Below are positions 1 through 8,259 of a stretch of 8,259 bases of DNA, piece after piece. Both the position numbers and the translations under genes were made by a program. This DNA comes from Aquamicrobium sp. (GTDB taxonomy: Bacteria > Pseudomonadota > Alphaproteobacteria > Rhizobiales > Rhizobiaceae). The stretch is taken from positions 1 to 8,259 of the forward strand of contig JACZJD010000325.1 in the NCBI GenBank assembly GCA_014860725.1, in the 5' to 3' direction. Below the pieces are notes generated by a model. The model ran no database searches and was not told the DNA's origin. It worked only from the letters and a program-made list of their open reading frames with translations. The first letter of the stretch is position 1; every line of letters begins with the position of its first letter.

Positions 1-1
1 G

Positions 2-445
2 GCTCCGGCGGGTGCGGCGGCGGCGATGGCGGCCGCACAGCCGGTCGGGGGCAGGGTCGCCGCGCGCAGCCCCGAGCTCGATGCGCTGATCGCGCGCTAT
101 GCCGACCATCACGAGATTCCCGTCGAGCTCCTGCGCCGCGTCGTCAACCGCGAGAGCACGTTCAACCCGGCGGCGCGCAACGGCCCCTATTGGGGGCTGA
201 TGCAGATCCTGCCGCAGACGGCGCGCACCATGGGCTATGACGGCCCGCCCGAAGGGCTGCTCGACGCCGAGACCAACCTCAAATATGCCGGCCGCTACCT
301 GCGCGGCGCCTATTTGGTGGCCGGCGGCGACCACGACCTCGCCGTGCGCTACTATGCGCGCGGCTATTACTACGACGCCAAGCGCAAGGGCCTGCTGGAG
401 GCGACCGGCCTCGGCAAGGACCGGCGCAGGATGCGCGGGAGTTAG
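2..445 (+). CDS. Lytic transglycosylase (SLT domain), 5' end missing
   Basis: This is the C-terminal 147 residues of a soluble-lytic-transglycosylase-type muramidase. Such enzymes cleave the MurNAc-GlcNAc bond of peptidoglycan in the periplasm with release of a 1,6-anhydro product. The reading frame is open from base 2. An ATG at 26 lies in an Ala-rich stretch with no ribosome binding site, so the true start and any signal peptide are probably upstream. Visible SLT motifs, numbered from base 2, are NRESTFNP with the likely catalytic Glu at residue 51 (GAG at 152-154), then GLMQILPQTA, then the NLKYAGRYL helix, and YYARGYYY near the end. The tail after the domain is short and basic (KDRRRMRGS). 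The fold assignment is firm from these motifs. The substrate and biological role (cell wall turnover or insertion of an envelope machine) cannot be told from this fragment. Confidence 0.9.
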   Translation, partial: APAGAAAAMAAAQPVGGRVAARSPELDALIARYADHHEIPVELLRRVVNRESTFNPAARNGPYWGLMQILPQTARTMGYDGPPEGLLDAETNLKYAGRYLRGAYLVAGGDHDLAVRYYARGYYYDAKRKGLLEATGLGKDRRRMRGS

Positions 446-604
446 CTTTTTTCGCTGGGTTTTCGCTCGCGGGCCGCATCGCTCGCTTCGCTCGCTGGCC
501 CTCCGCGGGGGCGGGCCATGAGGTCCGACGCCCGGTCGGGCTTGCGGCCTTCGGCCGTTCGGGGCCGCGCTGCGGACCGAGTGATCGCGGCGTCGTTTTA
601 TGCC
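446..604. other. GC-rich intergenic region with short repeats and hairpins
   Basis: No gene is supported in this 159-bp gap. It starts with a T-run just after the transglycosylase stop (GCTTTTTT, 445-452), but no hairpin precedes it. The octamer TCGCTCGC occurs three times, at 463-470, 479-486 and 488-495. Small inverted repeats follow: GGCCC (497-501) with GGGCC (513-517), CGGCC (545-549) with GGCCG (553-557), and alternatively GCGGCC (544-549) with GGCCGC (563-568). None is followed by a T-tract, so a terminator is possible but not demonstrated. The frames open here encode only low-complexity Arg/Pro/Ala peptides. Confidence 0.5.
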
Positions 605-635
605 TTGACTTAGAGTGCGCTCCAACCCGTAGCCT
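605..635 (+). promoter_or_regulatory. MerR-type promoter with operator dyad
   Basis: The -35 box TTGACT (605-610) and -10 box TAGCCT (630-635) are separated by 19 bp, the over-long spacer typical of promoters activated by MerR-family proteins through DNA distortion. Between them lies the imperfect dyad TTAGAGTGCGCTCCAA (610-625), centred at 617/618, with 7 of 8 pairs matching or forming G-T apart from 612/623. Its TTNGAGTGCNCTCNAA shape fits sites known for regulators of this sub-family. Transcription would start near 642, about 22 nt before the merR ATG. The inference is autoregulation plus control of the downstream reductase. Confidence 0.75.
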
Positions 636-650
636 TGCTCGCGTCGTGAC

Positions 651-659
651 GAAGGAAGG
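651..659 (+). promoter_or_regulatory. Ribosome binding site of the MerR gene
   Basis: GAAGGAAGG lies a few bases before ATG 664. It follows the in-frame GTG at 646, so it supports 664 and argues against the longer GTG start. Confidence 0.7.
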
Positions 660-663
660 TTCC

Positions 664-2089
<1,426 letters not shown>

Positions 2090-2106
2090 GGCAGCGCTTT
2101 TCCGCA

Positions 2107-2132
2107 GCCACCCTCGCTCGCGCGGGGGTGGC
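2107..2132. terminator. Hairpin between convergent genes, probable bidirectional terminator
   Basis: GCCACCCTCGC (2107-2117) pairs with GCGGGGGTGGC (2122-2132) through 11 pairs, one of them G-T, around a TCGC loop. It lies 18 bp after the AKR stop and 17 bp after the atpB stop on the other strand, where a shared terminator is expected. No T-tract follows on either strand, so termination efficiency is uncertain. Confidence 0.55.
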
Positions 2133-2148
2133 ACGATGCCGCGCGCCT

Positions 2149-2898
2149 CTAGTGTCCCGGATGCAGCGCGTCGTTGAGATACATGCAGGTCAGCATCGTG
2201 AAGATGTAGGCCTGTATGACCGCCATCAGCAGCTCCAGCCCCGTGAGGGCCACCGTCATGGCCAGGGGCAGCAGCGCTCCGGCGATGCCCAGCGCGCCGA
2301 AGCCGGCGAGGCTGACCACGAACCCCGCGAACACCTTCAATGTGATGTGTCCGGCGAGCATGACCGCGAACAGGCGGACGGAATGGCTGACGGGCCGGGA
2401 AAGATAGGAAACGACCTCTATCGGGATGATGATCGGCGCGAGCGCCACGGGAACGCCCGAAGGCAGAAACAGGCGGAAGATGCCGAGGCCGTTCCGCCAC
2501 AGGCCGTAGAGGGTGACGGTCAGGAAGACCAGCATTGCCAGCGCGAAGGTGACGACGATATGGCTCGTCACGGTGAAGGCATAGGGGAACATGCCTATGA
2601 GATTCGCCAGCAGCACGAACATGAAAAGGGAGAAGACGAGCGGGAAGAACCGCATGCCCTGTTCGCCGGCATTCTCCCGCAGGGTCTTCGCCACGAACTC
2701 GTGAAGCAGTTCGACGGATGACTGCCATCTGCCGGGAACGAAGCCTCGCGCCGTCGTGCCGAGATAGAGAAAGCCGCCGGCCAGAACGACGGCGAGGACC
2801 ATGTAGGCGGAAGAATTGGTGAAGGCTACTTCGTAGCCGCCGATCTCGCCGAAGCTGACGATCGGCCTGATCTCGAACTGTTCGATGGGTCCAGCCAT
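2149..2898 (-). CDS. atpB: F0F1 ATP synthase subunit a, solitary and divergent copy
   Basis: This is a 249-residue inner-membrane protein, full length for rhizobial AtpB. Subunit a forms the proton half-channels beside the c-ring. The start at 2898 ([10 protein letters not shown]) is set by AAGGGGG (2911-2905) 6 nt upstream and by homology to MANDPIHQF-type starts; upstream in-frame codons have no such support. Hydrophobic helices lie at about 31-48, 84-107, 112-132, 150-166, 172-215 (hairpin) and 216-238. The essential stator arginine is Arg175 in [14 protein letters not shown]. The His184/Glu222 pair replaces E. coli Glu219/His245 as usual in alphaproteobacteria and mitochondria. Gln229 and the ending [10 protein letters not shown] are conserved. 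Odd points: Val179 where LFANMLAGH is normal, and His172 where SLSVR is normal. No atpI, atpE or atpF lies beside it, although these normally flank atpB. It may be a paralogue of the operon copy or a relocated sole copy. Confidence 0.9.
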   Translation of the reverse strand: MAGPIEQFEIRPIVSFGEIGGYEVAFTNSSAYMVLAVVLAGGFLYLGTTARGFVPGRWQSSVELLHEFVAKTLRENAGEQGMRFFPLVFSLFMFVLLANLIGMFPYAFTVTSHIVVTFALAMLVFLTVTLYGLWRNGLGIFRLFLPSGVPVALAPIIIPIEVVSYLSRPVSHSVRLFAVMLAGHITLKVFAGFVVSLAGFGALGIAGALLPLAMTVALTGLELLMAVIQAYIFTMLTCMYLNDALHPGH

Positions 2899-2972
2899 TT
2901 CCGGCCCCCTTGTGTTGGGCCGGGCCGTCCCGGAATGGTCTTCAACGGTGCGGGTCGTCCCGCGCGGCATTC

Positions 2973-3000
2973 CCGATATCGGATTCCCTTCTCAAGTCAA
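2973..3000 (-). promoter_or_regulatory. Possible atpB promoter
   Basis: On the minus strand TTGACT (3000-2995) is followed after 16 bp by TATCGG (2978-2973). The -35 is good and the -10 is mediocre. The -10 lies inside the 10-bp palindrome CCGATATCGG. It would give a leader of roughly 70 nt. Together with the hairpin upstream at 3041-3072, it suggests atpB is transcribed separately from carB. Confidence 0.35.
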
Positions 3001-3040
3001 GGCTTGCCCTGACAGCCGGTCCCGCAAACGTCGGATCTTT

Positions 3041-3072
3041 GCCATGCGGCGACGGAAGCGTCGCCGCATGGC
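3041..3072. terminator. Perfect 14-bp hairpin after carB, probable terminator
   Basis: GCCATGCGGCGACG (3041-3054) is the exact reverse complement of CGTCGCCGCATGGC (3059-3072), with a 4-nt loop (GAAG on plus, CTTC on minus). It begins 30 bp after the carB stop in the intergenic gap before atpB. The stem is very stable, but on the carB strand it is followed by AAAG rather than a T-run, so it could act as an mRNA 3'-end stabiliser or repeat element instead of a classic intrinsic terminator. Confidence 0.6.
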
Positions 3073-3102
3073 GGGCGGCTGCAATGAGCTGGCGCTGCCG
3101 GC

Positions 3103-6582
<3,480 letters not shown>

Positions 6583-6704
6583 GGGGCGTCCGCTTCTTTG
6601 GGGCTTGCGCAAAGACCGGAACGGGAGGACCCGGCCGGTTCTGGACAAGTGGGGATTCTGTCAGGCTAGGCGGGCCTTATAGGGTAAGGAGACGGACGAG
6701 GGAA
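6583..6704 (-). promoter_or_regulatory. carB leader with possible promoter and hairpin
   Basis: On the minus strand TTCCCT (6704-6699) and TATAAG (6681-6676) are 17 bp apart and could be the carB promoter, giving a leader of about 85 nt. Within the leader, ACCGG/CCGGT (6615-6619 with 6635-6639) encloses an inner CGGG/CCCG stem (6622-6625 with 6630-6633). The palindrome TTGCGCAA (6605-6612) lies just downstream. I see no leader peptide rich in Arg codons and no known riboswitch. Regulation by this structure is only a possibility. Confidence 0.3.
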
Positions 6705-6725
6705 CCCCGGAAATGGCAGCAAATG

Positions 6726-6757
6726 GCGCATGCGGGCCATGCGTTGCCCGCATGCGC
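6726..6757. terminator. Hairpin after the cytochrome b561 gene
   Basis: GCGCATGCGGGC (6726-6737) pairs perfectly with GCCCGCATGCGC (6746-6757), a 12-bp stem with an 8-nt loop. It begins 19 bp beyond the cytochrome stop codon on the minus strand and upstream of the carB promoter region, so it fits a terminator isolating the two genes. The following bases on the minus strand (CATTTGCTGCC) lack a true T-tract. It shares the core GCATGCGG / CCGCATGC with the hairpin after carB. Confidence 0.55.
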
Positions 6758-6776
6758 AGTCACGCCGCGAAGGCGC

Positions 6777-7316
6777 TCAGAGACGGCCCAGTCCCATGCG
6801 GGCGAGGAGCCGGTCGCGCAGCACGAACTGGTGATAGAGCGCGGCCGCGATATGCAGGAGGGAAAGCAGGATCAGGATCGAGGCGCCGAGGCCATGGGCG
6901 GCGCGCGGGGCGAACTGCCTGAAATCGGGCAGCGGCGCGGCCGCGCCGCCCCAGACGATGTCGCCGGCGCCCGAAAGCGCCATGGTGGCGATGCCGCTGC
7001 CGGCCATCAGCAGCACGGCGAGATAGAGCAGGCCGTGGACGGCGGACGAGGCGATCTGCTGCCAGCGCGGCATGGCGGCGGGGTAGGCGGGCTTCCTGTC
7101 GACGGCCACCCACCACAGGATGCGGGCGACGGTGAGGAGCAGGACCGAGACGCCGACGGCGCTGTGGACGCGCAGGATGCCGATCTTCGCCGCGTCGTCG
7201 GTCATGTCCTCGGCGCGGAAGCCGGACAGGAGCAGGCCGAGGAGGGCGAGCGCCGTGATCCAGTGGATGGCGATGGGGACCGCGCCGTAGCGCTGCTGCG
7301 TGCTCTTCATGGGCAT
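6777..7316 (-). CDS. Cytochrome b561 (CybB family)
   Basis: This is a 179-residue inner-membrane di-haem cytochrome b of the prokaryotic b561 family, which moves electrons between quinol and other acceptors; E. coli CybB is a superoxide:ubiquinone oxidoreductase. The start is at 7316 because AAGGAG (7328-7323) stands 6 nt before it; a second in-frame ATG at 7310 is less well placed. The opening RYGAVPIAIHWITALALL is typical. Four membrane helices lie at about 12-32, 48-70, 91-113 and 139-163. Candidate haem-ligand histidines are His18 (first helix), His51 (second), His94 (third), His141, His155 and His162 (fourth). The family normally uses a subset of these, and I cannot fix which. The tail LRDRLLARMGLGRL is typical. 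It is divergent from a MarR regulator with which it shares a 104-bp promoter region, so control by that regulator is likely. Its exact electron donor is unknown. Confidence 0.92.
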   Translation of the reverse strand: MPMKSTQQRYGAVPIAIHWITALALLGLLLSGFRAEDMTDDAAKIGILRVHSAVGVSVLLLTVARILWWVAVDRKPAYPAAMPRWQQIASSAVHGLLYLAVLLMAGSGIATMALSGAGDIVWGGAAAPLPDFRQFAPRAAHGLGASILILLSLLHIAAALYHQFVLRDRLLARMGLGRL

Positions 7317-7322
7317 GGCTCG

Positions 7323-7328
7323 CTCCTT
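7323..7328 (-). promoter_or_regulatory. Ribosome binding site of the cytochrome b561 gene
   Basis: AAGGAG on the minus strand is 6 nt before ATG 7316 and 12 nt before ATG 7310, which decides in favour of the first. Confidence 0.75.
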
Positions 7329-7358
7329 GAATTCGGCGGGACGCCGGGAACTGGCTGG

Positions 7359-7387
7359 TTGAAGTCAACCGATCCGCGATTTATATA
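7359..7387 (+). promoter_or_regulatory. Promoter of the MarR gene
   Basis: TTGAAG (7359-7364) and TATATA (7382-7387) are exactly 17 bp apart, a good sigma-70-type match. The start site would be near 7394, about 27 nt before ATG 7421. The -10 is inside the 20-bp palindrome at 7381-7400, so repressor binding would block it. Confidence 0.6.
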
Positions 7388-7400
7388 GCATGCAATGTAA
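7381..7400. promoter_or_regulatory. 20-bp palindrome, candidate MarR operator
   Basis: TTATATAGCATGCAATGTAA is an inverted repeat with 8 of 10 pairs matching, centred on GCATGC. It lies between the divergent cytochrome b561 and MarR genes, 21 bp before the MarR start. Length, AT-rich arms and position fit an operator for a MarR dimer. The link to this particular regulator is inference from position. Confidence 0.65.
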
Positions 7401-7411
7401 TTTTCCGGCAA
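7382..7411 (-). promoter_or_regulatory. Possible cytochrome b561 promoter
   Basis: On the minus strand TTGCCG (7411-7406) and TATATA (7387-7382) are 18 bp apart. The -10 is the same six base pairs as the MarR -10, read on the other strand. Transcription would begin near 7375, giving a leader of about 58 nt. Confidence 0.4.
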
Positions 7412-7420
7412 GCGGACGCG

Positions 7421-7861
7421 ATGCAGCTGAGGCGCGACAAATCGGCAGGCTACATGACCAACTGGGCGGCGCGGCTGTTCGCCCGCGCCATCGACCGGCG
7501 GCTGAAGCCGCAGGGCCTGTCCTCGGCCCACATGCCGGTGATGTTCGCGCTGGGCGACGGACGCGAGCTGCCGCAGAAGGTGCTGGCCGAGGCGGCGGCC
7601 ATCGAGCAGCCGACCATGGCGGCGACGCTGTCGCGGATGGAGCGCGACGGCTTGGTCGTGCGGCGGCCCGACCCGCGGGACCGCCGGGCCATGCTGTTCT
7701 CGCTGACGCCGCAGGCGCGGGCCAAGGCGCAGGCGGTGTTCGCCGCGGCCGTCGAGGTCAACGCACAGGCGCTGTCCGGCCTTATGCCGGAGGAACGGAC
7801 GGCGTTCCTCGGCATGCTCGCGCGCGTCGTCGCGGCGCTGGACGACGAGGAGCGGGGCTGA
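7421..7861 (+). CDS. MarR family transcriptional regulator
   Basis: This is a 146-residue dimeric winged helix-turn-helix regulator. Residues 10-45 form the N-terminal dimerisation helices (YMTNWAARLFARAIDRRLKPQGLSS). The helix-turn-helix covers about 50-76, with the recognition helix near QPTMAATLSRMERDG (63-77). The beta wing is VVRRPDPRDRRAMLFSLT (79-96), whose DPRDRR is the family's hallmark. C-terminal helices (98-142) complete the dimer interface. ATG 7421 is preceded only by a weak GCGGA-like site; an in-frame ATG at 7454 would remove the first 11 residues, but the sequence before it looks like part of helix 1. No cysteine is present, so thiol-based oxidant sensing as in OhrR is excluded. 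It probably represses itself and the divergent cytochrome gene through the palindrome at 7381-7400. The ligand is unknown. Confidence 0.92.
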   Translation: MQLRRDKSAGYMTNWAARLFARAIDRRLKPQGLSSAHMPVMFALGDGRELPQKVLAEAAAIEQPTMAATLSRMERDGLVVRRPDPRDRRAMLFSLTPQARAKAQAVFAAAVEVNAQALSGLMPEERTAFLGMLARVVAALDDEERG

Positions 7862-7866
7862 ACCGT
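7862..7866. other. Start of a 398-bp gene-free right end (7862-8259)
   Basis: From the MarR stop to the window end there is no convincing gene. The stretch is filled by a degenerate ~26-bp tandem array, an AT-rich island with two inverted repeats, and an 8-bp tandem array, each listed separately. No obvious terminator follows the MarR stop. Confidence 0.6.
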
Positions 7867-8110
7867 TGCCAGAACGGGGAGCAGCGCCGGGCCGCCGGGA
7901 TGAGGAACCCGTGCTAAGCTGCCGCGATCAGGACCCGTACCGAGTGCCAGAATGAGCCGTGCCGAGGTGCCAGAATGAGGAGCCCGCGCTGATCTGCCAC
8001 GATGAGGAGTCACGCCGAGAGCCCATGATGCAGGGCTGCGCCGGGTTGCCAAATGAGGAGCCGCGCCACGCTGCCAGGATGACGTGCCGCGCCACGCCGC
8101 CAGATTGACA
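7867..8110. repeat. Degenerate tandem array, about ten copies of a ~26-bp unit
   Basis: Units begin with TGCC or CGCC at 7867, 7893, 7920, 7945, 7968, 7995, 8020, 8047, 8072 and 8098, with steps of 26, 27, 25, 23, 27, 25, 27, 25 and 26 bp. The common unit starts TGCCAGGATGAGG and continues with a variable part resembling AGCCGCGCCGAG. The unit at 8020 is the most altered. Indels break any shared reading frame, and stops (TGA in ATGA) recur, so this is not protein-coding. The units follow each other without unique spacers, which rules out CRISPR. I do not recognise it as a named element. Confidence 0.8.
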
Positions 8111-8153
8111 CTGTCAAGAAAATGATATTGATATCAGTTTCAGAATTGACACA
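8104..8153. promoter_or_regulatory. AT-rich island with two inverted repeats
   Basis: About 50 bp stand out from the GC-rich surroundings. They hold TTGACA-C-TGTCAA (8105-8117, perfect 6-bp arms) and TGATAT-TG-ATATCA (8123-8136, perfect 6-bp arms). A second TTGACAC occurs at 8146-8152, 41 bp after the first. TTGACA at 8105 could be a -35 box, but the candidate -10 hexamers 15-18 bp downstream are poor. The second inverted repeat loosely resembles Fur-type operator halves, though it is one base shorter than the 7-1-7 form. A promoter/operator for something beyond the window is the likeliest role. Confidence 0.45.
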
Positions 8154-8259
8154 TGCGCAGCCGTGGATTCCCCCGTCAGGGCGTCAGGGCGTCAGGGCGT
8201 CAGGGCGTCAGGGCGTCAGGGCGTCAGGGCGTCAGGGCGTCAGGGCGTCAGGGCGTCAG
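8122..8259 (+). CDS. Questionable partial reading frame running into the 8-bp repeat
   Basis: ATG 8122 opens a frame with no stop to the window end. It reads MILISVSELTHAQPWIPPSG and then cycles through the octapeptide RQGVRASG encoded by the 8-bp repeat. Another ATG at 8153, in a different frame, reads MRSRGFPRQG and falls into the same octapeptide, because an 8-bp unit gives the same 24-bp peptide cycle in all three frames. There is only a weak AAGA-type site before ATG 8122. Openness is guaranteed by the repeat, so it is little evidence for a gene. Most likely non-coding. Confidence 0.12.
   Translation, partial: MILISVSELTHAQPWIPPSGRQGVRASGRQGVRASGRQGVRASGRQ
8175..8259. repeat. Perfect 8-bp tandem repeat (GTCAGGGC), 10.6 copies to the window end
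   Basis: GTCAGGGC is repeated without a single mismatch from 8175 through 8254, followed by GTCAG at 8255-8259, and the array may continue beyond the window. Perfect identity contrasts with the degenerate 26-bp array just before it and indicates recent slipped-strand expansion. On the plus strand all three frames are open; on the minus strand (GCCCTGAC) every frame meets TGA once per 24 bp. Confidence 0.97.

Noticed and set aside
237..521. Plus-strand frame of 94 codons at the end of the transglycosylase gene
   Set aside because: Out of frame with the clear SLT domain and composed of Ala/Thr/Arg/Pro low-complexity sequence.
646..663. GTG start at 646 for the MerR gene
   Set aside because: The ribosome binding site at 651-659 lies after it and family members begin MKIGELA, so ATG 664 is better.
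3006..3013. GTCAGGGC, the same octamer as the right-end array, on the minus strand upstream of atpB
   Set aside because: A single copy of a GC-rich 8-mer in 8 kb is not unexpected by chance, and there is no array there.
6583..6648. Upstream TTG start extending CarB by 22 residues
   Set aside because: The extra residues match nothing expected of Car[18 protein letters not shown] is the recognised N-terminus.
7450..8052. Minus-strand frame of 200 codons opposite the MarR gene and the 26-bp array
   Set aside because: It is antisense to a well-supported MarR gene; the array indels would change frame between units and the peptide shows no domain.
7867..8259. CRISPR array
   Set aside because: The 26-bp units abut without unique spacers and are degenerate; the second array has an 8-bp unit. 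No cas gene is present.

Overview
The window is GC-rich DNA of an alphaproteobacterium. It is most likely a member of the Rhizobiales, with a Phyllobacteriaceae/Mesorhizobium-like relative as the best guess. This rests on the CarB sequence (N-terminus [17 protein letters not shown] and two insertions relative to E. coli CarB, as I remember from rhizobial orthologues) and on an ATP synthase subunit a of the rhizobial type ending ALHPGH. The taxon is inferred from remembered family sequences, not from a search. I see no rRNA, tRNA, CRISPR array, transposase or phage gene.

Layout, left to right. (1) At 2-445 lies the C-terminal part of a secreted-type lytic transglycosylase, cut by the window start. 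(2) At 446-604 is a GC-rich intergenic stretch with small hairpins and a repeated TCGCTCGC octamer. (3) At 605-2089 a MerR-family regulator and an aldo/keto reductase form a two-gene unit behind a textbook MerR-type promoter: 19-bp spacer with a dyad inside. (4) At 2107-2132 a hairpin separates this unit from convergent genes. (5) On the minus strand, in transcription order, come cybB-like cytochrome b561 (7316-6777), carB for the large subunit of carbamoyl phosphate synthetase (6582-3103), and a solitary, somewhat divergent atpB (2898-2149). Strong hairpins follow cybB and carB, so these are probably separate transcription units. (6) A MarR-family regulator (7421-7861, plus strand) diverges from cybB, and a 20-bp palindrome sits in their shared promoter region. 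(7) At 7862-8259 there is no convincing gene. Instead there are about ten degenerate copies of a 26-bp tandem repeat, then an AT-rich island with two inverted repeats, then a perfect 8-bp tandem repeat (GTCAGGGC) that runs off the window end.

Functionally, carB is housekeeping (arginine and pyrimidine synthesis). The MerR-AKR and MarR-cytochrome b561 pairs look like two small locally controlled redox modules. The least ordinary parts are atpB, which lies outside the usual atpI-B-E-F cluster and has a substitution next to the essential arginine, and the composite repeat region at the right end. I found no clear new multi-gene system here.
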